Notes: generated by a model from the letters alone, not told the origin. A stretch of 64,000 nucleotides of DNA from Sphaerulina vaccinii (GCA_022570795.1 JAKUDP010000007.1:1302001-1366000); one strand, 5' to 3'. Counted from the first letter of the stretch, positions 21,234 through 32,282 are shown. Program-made: numbers and translations.

Positions 21234-22559
21234 GGGTACTTGAACGCCAAGGCTCGAAGGAAATGAACGTTGCCGGTATGCACTGTCTCTGCTCTGAGCT
21301 GCATAGACGACTGCGATTGCGAGAGACATCAGACATAAAGCCTGATCCCGATGCAGCCTCTCTTTCCGACCGTCGACTCCGTTCACACGTGGAGGCTGCT
21401 TTTAGTAGCATAGACAGCGCAAGATCGCAGAGAGGTCGGCAACGACCACTCTCCTCAGCCCTCGCGCACATACTGTCGAAGAGTGATGAAGATTGATGTA
21501 GATTTTCTTGTACTCAGACAGTTCATTCTTCGCAAGTTCGGAATATATACAACTTGCGGTAACCACCGGCCTTTGATCGGTATATCGATTTGTCAAGTAC
21601 AGCAGGTACGGCGTGAGTCTTTCATCGCTGCAATTTGTTGCTTTGGGCTATACAAGCTTCGACGTCTTCGGTCCTCCACATGTCGAAAATTTGGCCCAGC
21701 CACTAGATGTATGCTTCTACGTGGTAGGCAGAGGCTACGCGCCGACCATGTATTGAAGCTCCTTATACGATGATAAATTTTGCTTACTCATCAAGCCGTG
21801 GTGTCGGAGTGGTTAACGAGTCAGACTTGAACGCTCTTTGCTTTGAGATATCTGATGCCGTAAGATTTCACCTCACACCAACTTTCATGTACTCATAATT
21901 AACGTTGCATAGTTCGGGCGCGCAGGTTCGGTACGTTGTATCAAAGCTGTCCGATTGATGGAATGGTTTCTAATCAATTCCTCAGAATCCTGTCCGCGGC
22001 GATAGTCGCTGTAATCACAGATTACAATGGTTTCCTTTTGCTTCGTGGAAGGACTTCGTTTCTTTTGCATAGCATGTATGGACAATCTCCCATCGCTACT
22101 CGACTGTTCTTTTGCCTTGTGTTTGTCGATATACATGTTGAAGCCATACCGCTTCACCGTCAAGACTTTAGCCTGTTATAGCGACATTGCTTTTGCCAAT
22201 GAGTGACCGAGACAGAATAGTCAAATATAGCTTCTAGACGAGCACGTCAGTCTCTGTGCTGCATTTTGACCTGTACATAGGCAACCTCATCGATATGCCT
22301 TCAGCTGTAGTACATGATAGAACGAAACATATCGTGTACTCAACAATCGACCCTGCCTAGTTGTTCAATGGCTGGGATACGAATATTCAACGAGCATTGG
22401 TGTCATACAATACTATACACATCTGTATAATCCTCCTCGTACTGCCCGATCGAAGCGAAGTAAACGCATTCCTTCCATTTCAATCTTGATACATCATAAG
22501 TCATTCAGCTCCTATCGATACTCAAGGCACTATCAACACAGGCACTGATGAAAAATATG
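21234..22559. other. Intergenic region with a tRNA relic
   Basis: About 1.3 kb between convergent genes. Apart from the tRNA-Ser-like relic at 21795-21940 I recognise nothing; open frames are short. Confidence 0.4.
21795..21940 (+). pseudogene. tRNA-Ser(UGA)-like relic, 3' half disrupted
   Basis: The 5' half is canonical: GCCGTGG acceptor strand, A-box-like TGTCGGAGTGG, a D arm, and an anticodon arm TCAGA-CTTGAA..TCTGA. An ~18-nt intron-like insert lies after the anticodon TGA. A long variable arm and T arm should follow directly. Instead about 65 unrelated bases intervene before GGGCGCGCAGGTTCGG (21917-21932), which resembles the T arm and B box but lacks the pairing TCC and the acceptor 3' strand CCACGGC. 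It is most likely a broken or partly duplicated tRNA gene. Confidence 0.45.
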
Positions 22560-24695
22560 TCACGCGACCATAATGTTTCGGCTATCAGCTCTGCGATGAC
22601 TGCCGAAGAACTTCCTCAGACTAACGGTCCGGCTCGCTCTCGAAGAGTGTGTCGTATGCGTCTGAGGCGAGCTGTCCGACGATGAGATTAACTCTTTCGT
22701 ATCGACACTCTGATTGCGTCGTGCCGCCTGGAGTGGTGTCAAAGGTCTCTCAACATTCGGGAACAATCTGTGGCCGCCGGTCCTGCTATCGCTTCGCTTC
22801 TCAGAATCGAACGGTATCTGCTTCTCCGTGTCTAACACAACCTCTTTCTCGTAGTCATCATGGCCAGTCGGAGGCGTATCCTTGGAACGATTAGAAGAGT
22901 GGGCTGAATCGATGGGTCGAGCGACAGTCTCCTTACTGGGTGCAGGAGCGCTAGACTGAGTATTGCTCATACTCAGTAACGGCGCGGGTATGTTCTTGAG
23001 TCTCTTAGAAATGCGTCGCGAAAAGCCGTCGCGCATCGACGGCACTTGGAATTTCAGCATGGCCGCCGAGGTACCATCGTCGCGAATAGTAGAATGGATC
23101 GGCTTGCGTGGTATCTGTTTAGTTGGTGGTCGCGGTCCTGGGTCTGTCTGTGCTTGTGATCGTGCATCTGTTCGTACTTCTGATCGTGTTGTTCGCACCT
23201 CTGTCTGTGCTTCCGAATGTGCTGTCCGCGATTCTGGTCTCGGCTCGGACATCGCCAAAGCATTCTGACTCCTCGACCTGCGAAATTGCTTATTTGTAGC
23301 TGTGCTAGGCGGGTACACGCCTCCCTGAGTTTGCGATCGTGCTGGATGTCGTGATCCGTTCCTGCTATCGCGGCCTGAGTCTGGCGGATGACTCCGAAGC
23401 CCGCCAGAGTTACGGAGGAAATTAGAAAGCTCCTGCGTACTCTCTTTCACATCTGTAGTCGGACCTCTTGGTGTAGCGCTCCTCGCAGACGAAGTTCCTG
23501 GAGAAGTCCTTACTGCGTTAGGACTACTACGAGCACTATCCTTCTGCGGAGCAGGTACTGCTCGCCGAGGCTGCTCAAATCTGGACTCCAGCGAAACTGG
23601 ATGTGGCTTGGCCATGGCGGCTTGCTTCAGATCAGCGGTCGCTTTGGGCTCCTTGGGCAAAGGCTTATCGAGCCATGCTCCAGGCGGCTTGTAGTATGGC
23701 GAAGGAATGTCTCTTGTATATCTTGAGCGAAGTGGCGAGGGCTTGCCAGTCTGGACACTGATCGAGACCTGTCTGCCTTGCGTCTTATTCCGTCGGCTAG
23801 CTGCAGCTGCATGCTTCGCGATCTCGCCGATGACCGTCTCGAGGACTACCAGATTGTTGCGAAGATTATCGCCTTTCGTGCGCAAGTCGCGTAGATACGA
23901 CATCCAGCCTTGTTCGTTTCCACGCATTGCAGCAAAGACTTCGGCAATGTTACGGTTCTCAGGGGACCATCTTCGCTCGATGCGGGTGAGGTAGGTGTTG
24001 AGCTCTTTTGTTGACCTGATTCCCATATGAATATCGTGCATGGCCGCGTTCATGGCCTGTGCAGTACGAGCAATGATCCTCTCAATCTTCTCATTGCCAT
24101 TCAGCAAGTCTGTCCTGAACTTCTTCTCATCCAGCATCGTGTTGAATATGTCCATGTGCTGCATTGGCAGCTTGAGATATCGAATGCGTTCTTCAATGTC
24201 CTTGATGGCAAGATCGAAATCTTCTGCCGTTCTTTCCAGAAAAGAGTCAACATCGTCGATATGGCCTTGCAAGATCAAGACCACCTCATCGTTCGACTTT
24301 GCTTGACCCTCCTTCAGAAGATGCATTCCAAACACCAGCTGAGCCATCAGCTTCACGAAAGGATGATGTGTCGCGCCTGGCCTCTGCTTCCACCTGTTGA
24401 CAGCTGCATCTCCATCGTGCTCGGCCTCGAGCAGTCTCCGCCGTCTCATTTCCGCGTCTGTGTCGATGTCCTCCTCGCGTTCCTCGATGGGCTCTGTGGC
24501 ATCAATTATAGACTCTTCGAAAGCAGCCTGCATCTGTGGGACTGGGTGAACTGGAGGTGCCATGGGGTCGTCATCCGAGACGTCGCTCGTAACATCTTCT
24601 GCTTGTTCTTCGTCGTTGTCCTCCCCACGCACCGATAATGAATGAAACTCGTCCTCCTCGCCCGAGCTGTCACCATTGACTTGGTGGGTGGCCAT
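22560..24695 (-). CDS. Large coiled-coil, intrinsically disordered protein of unknown function
   Basis: This single exon encodes 711 residues from the first true ATG at 24695. Residues ~1-85 are acidic and disordered. Residues ~100-310 form a helical, coiled-coil-like core (HIDDVDSFLERTAEDFDLAI, KDIEERIRYLKLPMQHMDIF, RRWSPENRNIAEVFAAMRG) that looks like the conserved part. The C-terminal ~400 residues are disordered, Ser/Pro/Arg-rich, and include a degenerate tract of short EVRTTRSE / ARSQAQT-type repeats at ~490-520. The end, SLRKFFGSHRRADSRNI, is basic. There is no signal peptide or membrane segment. I do not recognise the family; the layout suggests a cytosolic scaffold or a cytoskeleton-linked protein, which is a guess. 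Confidence 0.7.
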   Translation of the reverse strand: MATHQVNGDSSGEEDEFHSLSVRGEDNDEEQAEDVTSDVSDDDPMAPPVHPVPQMQAAFEESIIDATEPIEEREEDIDTDAEMRRRRLLEAEHDGDAAVNRWKQRPGATHHPFVKLMAQLVFGMHLLKEGQAKSNDEVVLILQGHIDDVDSFLERTAEDFDLAIKDIEERIRYLKLPMQHMDIFNTMLDEKKFRTDLLNGNEKIERIIARTAQAMNAAMHDIHMGIRSTKELNTYLTRIERRWSPENRNIAEVFAAMRGNEQGWMSYLRDLRTKGDNLRNNLVVLETVIGEIAKHAAAASRRNKTQGRQVSISVQTGKPSPLRSRYTRDIPSPYYKPPGAWLDKPLPKEPKATADLKQAAMAKPHPVSLESRFEQPRRAVPAPQKDSARSSPNAVRTSPGTSSARSATPRGPTTDVKESTQELSNFLRNSGGLRSHPPDSGRDSRNGSRHPARSQTQGGVYPPSTATNKQFRRSRSQNALAMSEPRPESRTAHSEAQTEVRTTRSEVRTDARSQAQTDPGPRPPTKQIPRKPIHSTIRDDGTSAAMLKFQVPSMRDGFSRRISKRLKNIPAPLLSMSNTQSSAPAPSKETVARPIDSAHSSNRSKDTPPTGHDDYEKEVVLDTEKQIPFDSEKRSDSRTGGHRLFPNVERPLTPLQAARRNQSVDTKELISSSDSSPQTHTTHSSRASRTVSLRKFFGSHRRADSRNIMVA

Positions 24696-25604
24696 CCCGG
24701 CCCTTACCACAACACTGGCTGCACGGCCAGCCTCCCCGACCAGGAGTCGGAACCAAGAATCTTCTTACGCAGGAATCGCGTAGTATAGGTCCGGACTTGG
24801 GGTCGCTGAAACGGACATGCAGGATGCACGCCTGAACTTAGTTAAGACCAATGCATATCAAGTCTCTGCTGTGATGGTGCTGCTGGTGATGTGATGAGTG
24901 AGGGAGTATATCAAACATGCTGATGCTCACGGTAGAGGAGGGAGAGACTCGAGAGAGATCACTGCCGGTGTGTGTAACACGGCATCATGCTCACCTAGAA
25001 CCTCACCTGCGGGCATGCGCGAGCGAGGAGCAGAGTCTCTCCGAGGGGTTTTCACGACAAGGCGAGTCTCTCCGAGGGGTTTTCACGACAAGGCGAGCGA
25101 GATGAAACGCTCCAAACCTCACCACTGCTGAGCTCATCAATCAGGTAAACCCTGTACGTGCAGGCGAATCTGGCCACCTCATTGGTGCGCATGGTGCCAC
25201 CTTCGAATCACTCGACAGCCGAATTCACACAACTGCACACTTCTCGCAAGGAACACCTGGAAATAGCAGGCGGTGCCACACTGACCAGCTGTCGACTCGC
25301 AACGCCGCATCGTGGAATTTGGATTGCAAGCGAGAAGCGAGAGACGTCGGCACTCGAACTGACCTGGCAGAGCTATTTCTGAACACCAGAAACCAAGCTT
25401 CTTCAGCTTTGCGTCTGGAACTGCTGGCCTGGTGTGCTGGGTGGTGCTGCTGCCGAGACCTCCGCCACCGACTATCGCCGCGAGCGTGTTTCAAGTCGCT
25501 TGCGAGCAGCTTGTGCAAGTCACGAGATTACTAGGACCTCAAGTTGATCCATTGGCAGGATCTGTCGAGCTCACACGAGAGGAAAGACGCGTCGCGGCGC
25601 GTCG
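24696..25604. other. Divergent intergenic region
   Basis: About 900 bp between divergent genes. It contains a perfect 31-bp tandem duplication (25033-25094). Open frames here are short and unlike proteins. Confidence 0.4.
25033..25094. repeat. 31-bp perfect tandem duplication
   Basis: Two head-to-tail copies of a 31-bp unit starting GAGTCTCTCCGAGGGG and ending ACGACAAGGC lie at 25033-25063 and 25064-25094. They are in the long upstream region shared by two unknown genes. It is probably a recent slippage duplication. Confidence 0.85.
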
Positions 25605-26546
25605 ATGGCGGCACCAACCGTGGATCACCACTTCACTGGGGACAGCAAGCTTCTGAATGCGACCATTGATCGTCGGACTGAGATTCGCAAGGCACTCACA
25701 TCCCTACAGCAGGAGCTGCAACGACTGGAAGGCTTCCCGGTGCAGGTCACCGCATCTATCAAGTTCAATGTCCTCGGTCCTGCGCCAAAAGAACATATCT
25801 ACACAGTGGACGTAGCAGATACCAACTTCGATTCGGATCTCTTCGCAAGGACAAAAGTGCCAGCTTCAAGCAATCCCGATGGAAGACCTGTATCAGTAGC
25901 GTCATCCGATTATGACAACAGACCAGCAAAGCGAGCCCGAACAGATGGCAGCATTGTGAGAAATGGCAGCATATCTGAGCTTTCAACTGTCCAGCGCGTG
26001 GACGACCTCCACAGCTTCATGAAAACCTGGCACGATGAATGGACGAGACAAGGCGGATGGCTGTTTGACTCCATTAATGGTATTGGCAAAGTTCAGAAAT
26101 CCAATCAGGACCACTTGGACAAGAAACTCGATACCTTGCAGGACATTCTTGGACTCAGCATCAACTCGGCCTGCGCGACCAACATGACGGAACTGAATAA
26201 CATATCCAAGCTCATACCGTGGCTTGAGCACTGCAGGAAGACCAATGCCGACAAAGTGCAGGCTAGGGAAGAGAAGTGGCGATCGAGTAGCGCGACCTTT
26301 CATGATCAAAATCGCAAAGAACGAGAAGCTGCGGAGGCGAGACTTGAGAAGAAGCTGGAAGCGCAACGGCAAATCCTTATCAAGCTGGCGGAAGTGAATG
26401 GAATTGATGTGGACGAAGACGAAGAAGATGACGAGAAGCACAGCGAGGCGAGTCTGGGCGCGCAACTCACAGCTGAGCTCAATTCCGAAGCACAGCGCGC
26501 AGAGAGGGAATCCCGGAATGAGTCGAATACGATCAGTATAGACTAA
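25605..26546 (+). CDS. Conserved-looking coiled-coil protein of unknown function
   Basis: This single exon encodes 313 residues. The N-terminus contains RRTEIRKALTSLQQELQRLE, a short coiled coil, and a strand-rich stretch (VQVTASIKFNVLGPAPKEHI). A nuclear-signal-like RPAKRARTDG lies near residue 105. The middle (RVDDLHSFMKTWHDEWTRQG, then WLFDSINGIGKVQ) reads as a globular domain. The C-terminal third is a charged coiled coil (RKEREAAEARLEKKLEAQRQ) ending in an acidic Glu/Asp tract. I do not recognise the family. The basic cluster suggests nuclear location. It converges with the DSD1-like gene, with only 59 bp between stops. Confidence 0.65.
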   Translation: MAAPTVDHHFTGDSKLLNATIDRRTEIRKALTSLQQELQRLEGFPVQVTASIKFNVLGPAPKEHIYTVDVADTNFDSDLFARTKVPASSNPDGRPVSVASSDYDNRPAKRARTDGSIVRNGSISELSTVQRVDDLHSFMKTWHDEWTRQGGWLFDSINGIGKVQKSNQDHLDKKLDTLQDILGLSINSACATNMTELNNISKLIPWLEHCRKTNADKVQAREEKWRSSSATFHDQNRKEREAAEARLEKKLEAQRQILIKLAEVNGIDVDEDEEDDEKHSEASLGAQLTAELNSEAQRAERESRNESNTISID

Positions 26547-26605
26547 AGAGTCTAAGCAACGCCTGTCTAGGGAAACTACCTTATGGTCAGAGAAGATAGA
26601 ATTGA

Positions 26606-28045
26606 CTACCACCCGCGCCATCGCACCCATACATCCTCAATCCGATCTGGATCAGGTTTATCAGAGTCCACAACAAGGTAACATCCAAAGTTGACACCTG
26701 CGATGCAAGCGTGGTTCGGCCACACCAACAGCTTCTGGCCAAGCTCAAGTTTGCGAAAGTTGGTCTGCTCGCCCTCCCAAGTAAGATTGCCGTGTTCTTG
26801 CGAGATGCGCCCAACAATCCAGCCGGTCTTGTCACCTTCTGGATCATATGTCTGCCCGGAAGCTGCTGGCCAGGGTGTGACTACGCCCCATCCAGGGTAG
26901 CTCTTACATGGCTCGCGACCGAATACGATGCCTCCAGCTGCGACCAGAGCTTCAGGCTTGTCGCCACGATCAAAGTACAAACTTGCTACTTCTACCAGTA
27001 TGCGAAAGCCAAGATCTCGGAATGACAGCAGACTCTGACCAGAGCTTGGACTCTGCTGCGGTCGTGCTCGAGTTGCGAGTTGCTGCATGTCCATGACAGG
27101 GTATACACCAGCATGAAACTCAACATCGAAAGACTGTTGGACCTTCTCAATAGTAGTCCGGTATTCCTTAGCGGCCGCAGTGTCTTCTGAAAGATTCTGT
27201 ATTGAAGTCGCGGTAGGAGTCGCACCAAGCGAAAGTACGACCTTCTGTCCACCATTCAAGTCTTGCCCGGTAGAACTCAAGAAGGATCTCGCACCTTCTT
27301 CAAGACCCAGAATCTCCTCAGACATGAACTTCAGTGCTTCCTCCGGACTGCTGGATGCATAGCTATGGCCCATATGAGTGTATAGACCCGCCACGACTGT
27401 CTTCTTCGCGCCCTTCAGAGCATTGGCAATATCAGAAAGCTGCTTCGAACCAGCTGCAACTCCTTCGCGATGGTATCCGACGTCGACATTGACCCAGACT
27501 GGGATCTTGCCGGGCCAGATATCCTCATTGACCTGCTCGAGGACTTTGATGTGGTCCGGGTGATCTACGAAGAGTCCCACAGTCCCTGGGCCCAGGATGC
27601 GTGCAATTGTGGCCAAGCGAGGAATGGCAGACGGAGATACTGGTAGTCCATACAGGACGTTGACCTGTTTTCCTGCTTGGACACTCTCAAGTAGCCAAGG
27701 AGTGAGACCTTCGACTTCAGCAACAGTAGAGGCTACGAACTTGATTGAGCGAGAGTCTTTGCCTGCTTGATATTGAGAGAGCTCGGTGGTCTGTACGATA
27801 TGTGTCAGTACTATAGCGGAGGAACGGTAGATCCTTCTGTTTACCTTATGTGTCTTAACATGGGCTCGAAAGCCTACATTGAGCTTCTCTACTGTGTCGA
27901 GCATGAGTTTGCAGTTTCGTCGAATGACAGCCACATCGAGAATCGCTGCTGGGGCTTGGATGTCTTGGAGACGTTGGCCGATGTAGTGGAGCTTGAGTGC
28001 TGAGGCCGAAGGGCTTGGGTAGAGGAAAGATGTTGGAGTCGACAT
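26606..28045 (-). CDS. D-serine dehydratase / D-threonine aldolase-like PLP enzyme (DSD1 family)
   Basis: Exons 27845-28045 and 26606-27790 give about 461 residues. The fold is the alanine-racemase-type PLP barrel followed by a metal-binding C-terminal domain. The PLP Lys is in FRAHVKTHK; the phosphate and ring contacts lie in WVNVDVGYHREG and GLYTHMGHSY. The C-terminal PNHACIAGVNF carries the His-x-Cys pair that binds zinc in yeast Dsd1. The reaction is probably zinc- and PLP-dependent breakdown of a D-hydroxyamino acid. The 54-nt intron (27791-27844, GTAAAC..TACAG) has no stop and keeps frame, so retention would insert 18 residues inside KTHK-TTELS. Splicing restores the family sequence. 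Start at MSTPTSFLYPS; an in-frame ATG lies 29 codons upstream. Confidence 0.85.
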   Translation of the reverse strand: MSTPTSFLYPSPSASALKLHYIGQRLQDIQAPAAILDVAVIRRNCKLMLDTVEKLNVGFRAHVKTHKVNRRIYRSSAIVLTHIVQTTELSQYQAGKDSRSIKFVASTVAEVEGLTPWLLESVQAGKQVNVLYGLPVSPSAIPRLATIARILGPGTVGLFVDHPDHIKVLEQVNEDIWPGKIPVWVNVDVGYHREGVAAGSKQLSDIANALKGAKKTVVAGLYTHMGHSYASSSPEEALKFMSEEILGLEEGARSFLSSTGQDLNGGQKVVLSLGATPTATSIQNLSEDTAAAKEYRTTIEKVQQSFDVEFHAGVYPVMDMQQLATRARPQQSPSSGQSLLSFRDLGFRILVEVASLYFDRGDKPEALVAAGGIVFGREPCKSYPGWGVVTPWPAASGQTYDPEGDKTGWIVGRISQEHGNLTWEGEQTNFRKLELGQKLLVWPNHACIAGVNFGCYLVVDSDKPDPDRIEDVWVRWRGW

Positions 28046-28496
28046 CGTGCTTTGCTTTGTATACTGAGAGTGATATTGCTCGGAAGCAATGTGTCTTATA
28101 TCTTGACTGCTTCGAGTCTCTTCCGGTGGCATGTAGATCGAGCAGATGTTGTTACCCCATAAGAATATGATAGTGTAGATGTCTTTAACCCAATGGCGTA
28201 GATGTCTTTACCCCATAAGTATGTGTCAGTTGCAATCTTGTCAGTTTCAAAGGGCGTGGTCGCAGTCTTTGCCGTGAGCTTTACACCGGCGGTATGATGA
28301 TCGAGCCGTGATTGGAGTACAGTGTCAACGCTATACAGATGACTCTTCAGATGATGTTGATGTCTTTATCACTTTCTGGCTGATCGTTCTAATCGTTGAG
28401 GTTTTCGAGCGCCAAGACTGACTTCCTTGCTCTTTTCGGCCAAAGACTTTGCCCTGGCCGTGCACTAACAATAACATCAACAACGCGTCAAAAGTC
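28046..28496. other. Divergent spacer with a short imperfect repeat
   Basis: This 450-bp divergent promoter region lies between the DSD1-like gene and TAN1. Two adjacent ~23-bp copies of GTAGATGTCTTTAMCCMA-type sequence lie at 28175-28197 and 28198-28220, and a partial TTACCCCATAAG occurs again near 28152. Confidence 0.5.
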
Positions 28497-29799
28497 ATGG
28501 CCGAAACTTCATCAAAGCGTAAGGCGGATAATGCTGCAGGAGGTGACGACAAGAGAGCAAAGGTAAGTTCTCACAAGTTGACGATCTGACCTTCTCAAGA
28601 CTGACATCCTCCTCTCAGACAAAAAAGCAGTGGCGGACCCCCAAAACTGGCCGCGATGGAGAAAAGTACCAGCCGCAACAGATGATACAACCTGGCGACA
28701 CTGGACTCTTCGTGACCTGTCACAGAGACAAGGAAGTCAAGTGCGCCGGCGAACTGAAGGACCTTCTGGACGATTATGCAGATCGTCTATATCCTCAGGA
28801 TGACGGAGATGACAAGCACGACGATGTCAAAGACGAAGCGAACGGCGAAGGCGACATTGATGACATCGAGAAGGAGATCCAGGCTGAAGTGCAGGATATC
28901 CGAAAGCCAAAGGCGGCAAAGCTGCTCACGCCAGTGCACCTGAAAGGCATTCAATGTGGTGGGTACTTTCTGCCTCGAGATATGCGAAACAGCAGGGCGA
29001 GCTCTTCGCAGCCTTCTGATATGCAACATCGCGCATTTGCGGACGAGGCAGGTGCACACTCGCGCTTTAAGCGAGTTGGCACACTCTGCGTCATTCGGAT
29101 TTGCAAGGATGTCTTGTTAGCTGACGAGATGCAGTCATTTTCTTCAAGACGATACCACCAGTGGAGCCTGTCTCCTTGGTGAAGACGATATGCGAAGATG
29201 CCATGAACAACAATGCCCGGAAGCGGACCCGATTCGCACAACGACTTACGCCGATGACATTGATGGGGCGAGCAGATGCGGAGGGTGTCGAGAAGGTGGC
29301 CTTGAAGGTCCTTGCTCCCCACTTCCACCAGGTGCCTTTCAAGGCGCGTACGGTATGTGTGAAGTATAGTACTTATGCTGCCCGATATGCATCCAATAGC
29401 TGGGCTTGGCTGCATAGCCGGGCTTTGAGACCGACCGCGCTGATACTTGCCTTGTAGTTCGCGATCCGACCAACGATACGCAATCACAACGTTTTGACTC
29501 GCGATGCCGTGATCAAGCAAGTTGCAGACATCGTCGGTGAAGGCCACAAGGTCGATTTGAGTAAACCCGAGCTTACGATCATTATTGAAGTATATCAGGT
29601 GGGTGGCTGTGGAAGGCTTGCATTGAGCTATCGACCTTCCTTACTGGAATACGCCTCGCTGACGTTACTTTAGCACATCTGCGGTATGAGCGTAGTCGAA
29701 AACGACTTCGAACGACTGAAGCGCTACAACATATCGGAGATTTTTGAGCCAACCCCGAAGGAAGAAAAGGTCAAACAGGCTGACACTAAAGCTGAATGA
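28497..29799 (+). CDS. TAN1: tRNA acetylation factor Tan1 (THUMP domain)
   Basis: Five exons (28497-28562, 28619-28958, 29135-29352, 29458-29598, 29674-29799) join in phase to about 296 residues. Tan1 assists Kre33/Nat10 in forming N4-acetylcytidine at position 12 of leucine and serine tRNAs. The N-terminus is basic (SSKRKADNA..KRAKTKKQW), followed by GDTGLFVTCHRDKEVKCAGE and an acidic insert. The THUMP domain carries LTPVHLKGIQC, VIFFKTIPPVEPV, FAIRPTIRNHNVLTRD, VDLSKPELTIIIEVYQ and HICGMSVVENDFERLKRYN, which are signature segments of the family. Introns of 176, 105 and 75 nt are longer than usual here but do not share the repeated-intron sequence. Junction residues were fixed by family continuity and phase. 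Confidence 0.9.
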
Positions 29800-31192
29800 T
29801 ATTCTAGACCGAGTCTCTTCTTATACCGTTTGCCGAGTCAGCCGCACCTCTTACGGAGACGGCGCAGTCACCGGAGGAGTCGTAGCGATCAAGCTGCAGC
29901 ACAACTCCATTACTGAGATACGCAATACTGCAACACCGGCATACCGCATCGATACTTGGAAGGGTTCCGGCTGCATTCGGCATGTTCACAGACAGATCTA
30001 TCAAAACAAGCGAAACCATGCAGTGAACGAGGTTCATACCGCTTTCGCGGGCCGTCTACGGGTAACTGGATACACGAACAGACTCTCGCTTGCTGGAACG
30101 AGTGCGCCTCTTTCTCAGCCGACACAGCGACACTTCAAATTATTGCAGCATGTGGGTCCGAAACGATGCCTACAAGGAATTCGGTGCCGCAGGATGAAAG
30201 AAGGAAGCGATGATACGCTGCAATGGAACAGCTCAGAACAAGAAACATGAGCGAAGGCGTTTGCGAGATCCTGCACTCACGGCAGCTCCAAGATCTTGTG
30301 TCTCGCGATCATCGAGATATCTCATGCAATGGCTTTTGATCTTGTGCTCACCACAGGTGGTATATGGGCGTCTCGCGTGGAGGCCCGACAACCCGAAGAC
30401 GCCACACACGAGAGCAGTGTCGCACCCGACGCTCTCTACCTCGAATATCACAACTTCACGTTTCACAGGATATGAGTGTGAACCCGCCCTACGATCAGTC
30501 TCGAGTTGGCAATCACTTTTCACCTATGTTTTGTGATTGATTATCCACTTTCTGGGGCTTCGGCTCCAGAAACATCGCAAATCGAATAGGCCGATGAAGA
30601 TCGGCACTAAGGCCAGGCTCGGCGCAGATAGACGAGCGCGCTGACGACTTGCTCGCCTGTTTCTGAGTCTATTTCTTCTTTCCGCGGCCGCCGTCGCGCC
30701 TTCAACAACAACCTGCTCACATGCAACGTGTGCGCGAGGATTTGTGGTGAGAGCGAAAATGGCTTGTATCGCCTTGGTTGCTCCTCGGCATGCAGCGTAA
30801 GCATGCAATCAATAACTCCTACACGCGAGCACGCATATGCATCTTCGCTACTCGATACCATGTCATCTCGAGCTTGGCTCGTTTATGATCTCTGCCCACT
30901 GACATCTTCCACTTCTTGCTAGGGCCAAACAGATCGTACAATAAGCGGCATGGCGCGCGTCCAAGGACACTGATCTCGTGGCTTGTACGAACTAAAATGC
31001 TACATCCATACCCTCAACGACGAATCCGGTCTTCTGCGGTTTGCTCGTAACAGTCGTCTGACAACCATCCTACACCACGAGCCGTTTCACTGGTGCTGGG
31101 AGAAGCCCGGGCTAAGTGGTTGACGACACATTTACGGGGCTGTACACCGAGTAGCACTTCAATCAAGACATTCTCTTGAACAGACATACAAA
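29800..31192. other. Long intergenic region, no gene recognised
   Basis: About 1.4 kb between tandem genes. Several frames of 70-110 codons overlap one another on both strands without family resemblance. I see no RNA gene or repeat. Confidence 0.35.
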
Positions 31193-32282
31193 ATGACAGC
31201 CATCCTGGAGCCTATCTCTGGGCCAGAGATCATATTCTACAGACCTAAGATGTCCTCTGGTAAGAACAACACAGCAGCAAGATCACCAGATCGAGGCTCA
31301 GTACAACGCATTGCCGCCAACGCTTTACAGACCAAGTCCGTAACAGTCGATCGAGTCTATGGCACCTTGTTCCGGACCTTCAAGCTGCAACCACACCCAG
31401 ACTTCTTCTACATACTCCGCTGTCGACCTTCGTCAAACATTCGACTGCTCCGCCATGAAGAAGACAGACTACAGACAGAAGCATTCACTCTCCAAGCTCT
31501 ACGAGGTCGTCCCGACATTCTTATACCAAGACTCATCGAATGTTCTCAGAGCTCGAGTGCATCAATGATAGGAAGTCCCTATATCATCTCTGGACCTTCC
31601 AAAGGATCTCTACTCTCAGATGTTGAACCTGGACTGTCGAAGCAGGCTCTAGGCACCATCGATCGCAGCTTGGGTACTTTTGTTCGCAGTCTCACATACG
31701 TCTCAGGAACTCACTTCGGATCTCTACGTTCCGGCTCCTCCTCATCCTCATCGTGGTCCAGATGTTTCACTAGCATGCTCGAAAGTCTTCTTCAAGATAC
31801 CGAAGATGCTCTGATCAATCTGCCTTATGACTTCATTCGAGATCAAGTACGGAGACACAGGAACTCCTTGGACCAGATCACACAACCCAAGCTGGTGCTG
31901 CTTGAAGTTGTGAATGATCAGAACATCCTAGTCGATCCTAAGACGCTGACGATATCTGGAATCCTGGACTTCTCGAGTGCGGTCTGGGGAGATCCGTTCA
32001 TGAGTGATGCTTTCTATAATCCTCGAATGGGGTTTGTGGAGGGATTTGGCAAGTTGCCGAATGGCAGTTCAGATGAGAGGATTAGGCAGTATCTGTGAGT
32101 TCCTGTCAACGAGGCGAAGTGAATGATATGCTAATGTCTTCGGCAGATATATCGTGTACCACTCGCTACTGGCAATCGTGAGGCAATGCTATCGCCCGAG
32201 TGACGATGGAGATCGACTTGAAAGTGCAGCCAGACGGAATCTGACGAGTGCGCTGACGCAATTGGGCGGTATCTCGAGATGA
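31193..32282 (+). CDS. Aminoglycoside-phosphotransferase-like protein, catalytic loop degenerate
   Basis: Exons 31193-32094 and 32147-32282 (52-nt intron) give about 345 residues of the fungal APH/choline-kinase-like fold. The N-lobe has VDRVYGTLFRTFKLQPHPDF and LRHEEDRLQTEAFTLQAL. The C-lobe has NDQNILVDPKTLTISGILDF followed by SAVWGDPFMSDAF, the usual Mg-binding Asp region. In active relatives the loop before NDQN reads HGDL. Here it reads LLEVVNDQN, so both the His and the catalytic Asp of HxD are missing. The second Asp (ILDF) remains. A Ser-rich linker (GSSSSSSWS) lies mid-protein. It is likely a pseudokinase-like protein or a decaying gene. The frame is intact and the splice junction rebuilds QYLYIVYHSLLAIV. 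Confidence 0.7.

Noticed and set aside
24027..24638. 203-codon forward frame
   Set aside because: Antisense to the coiled-coil gene at 22560-24695 and rich in Cys, Leu and His, as shadow frames are.
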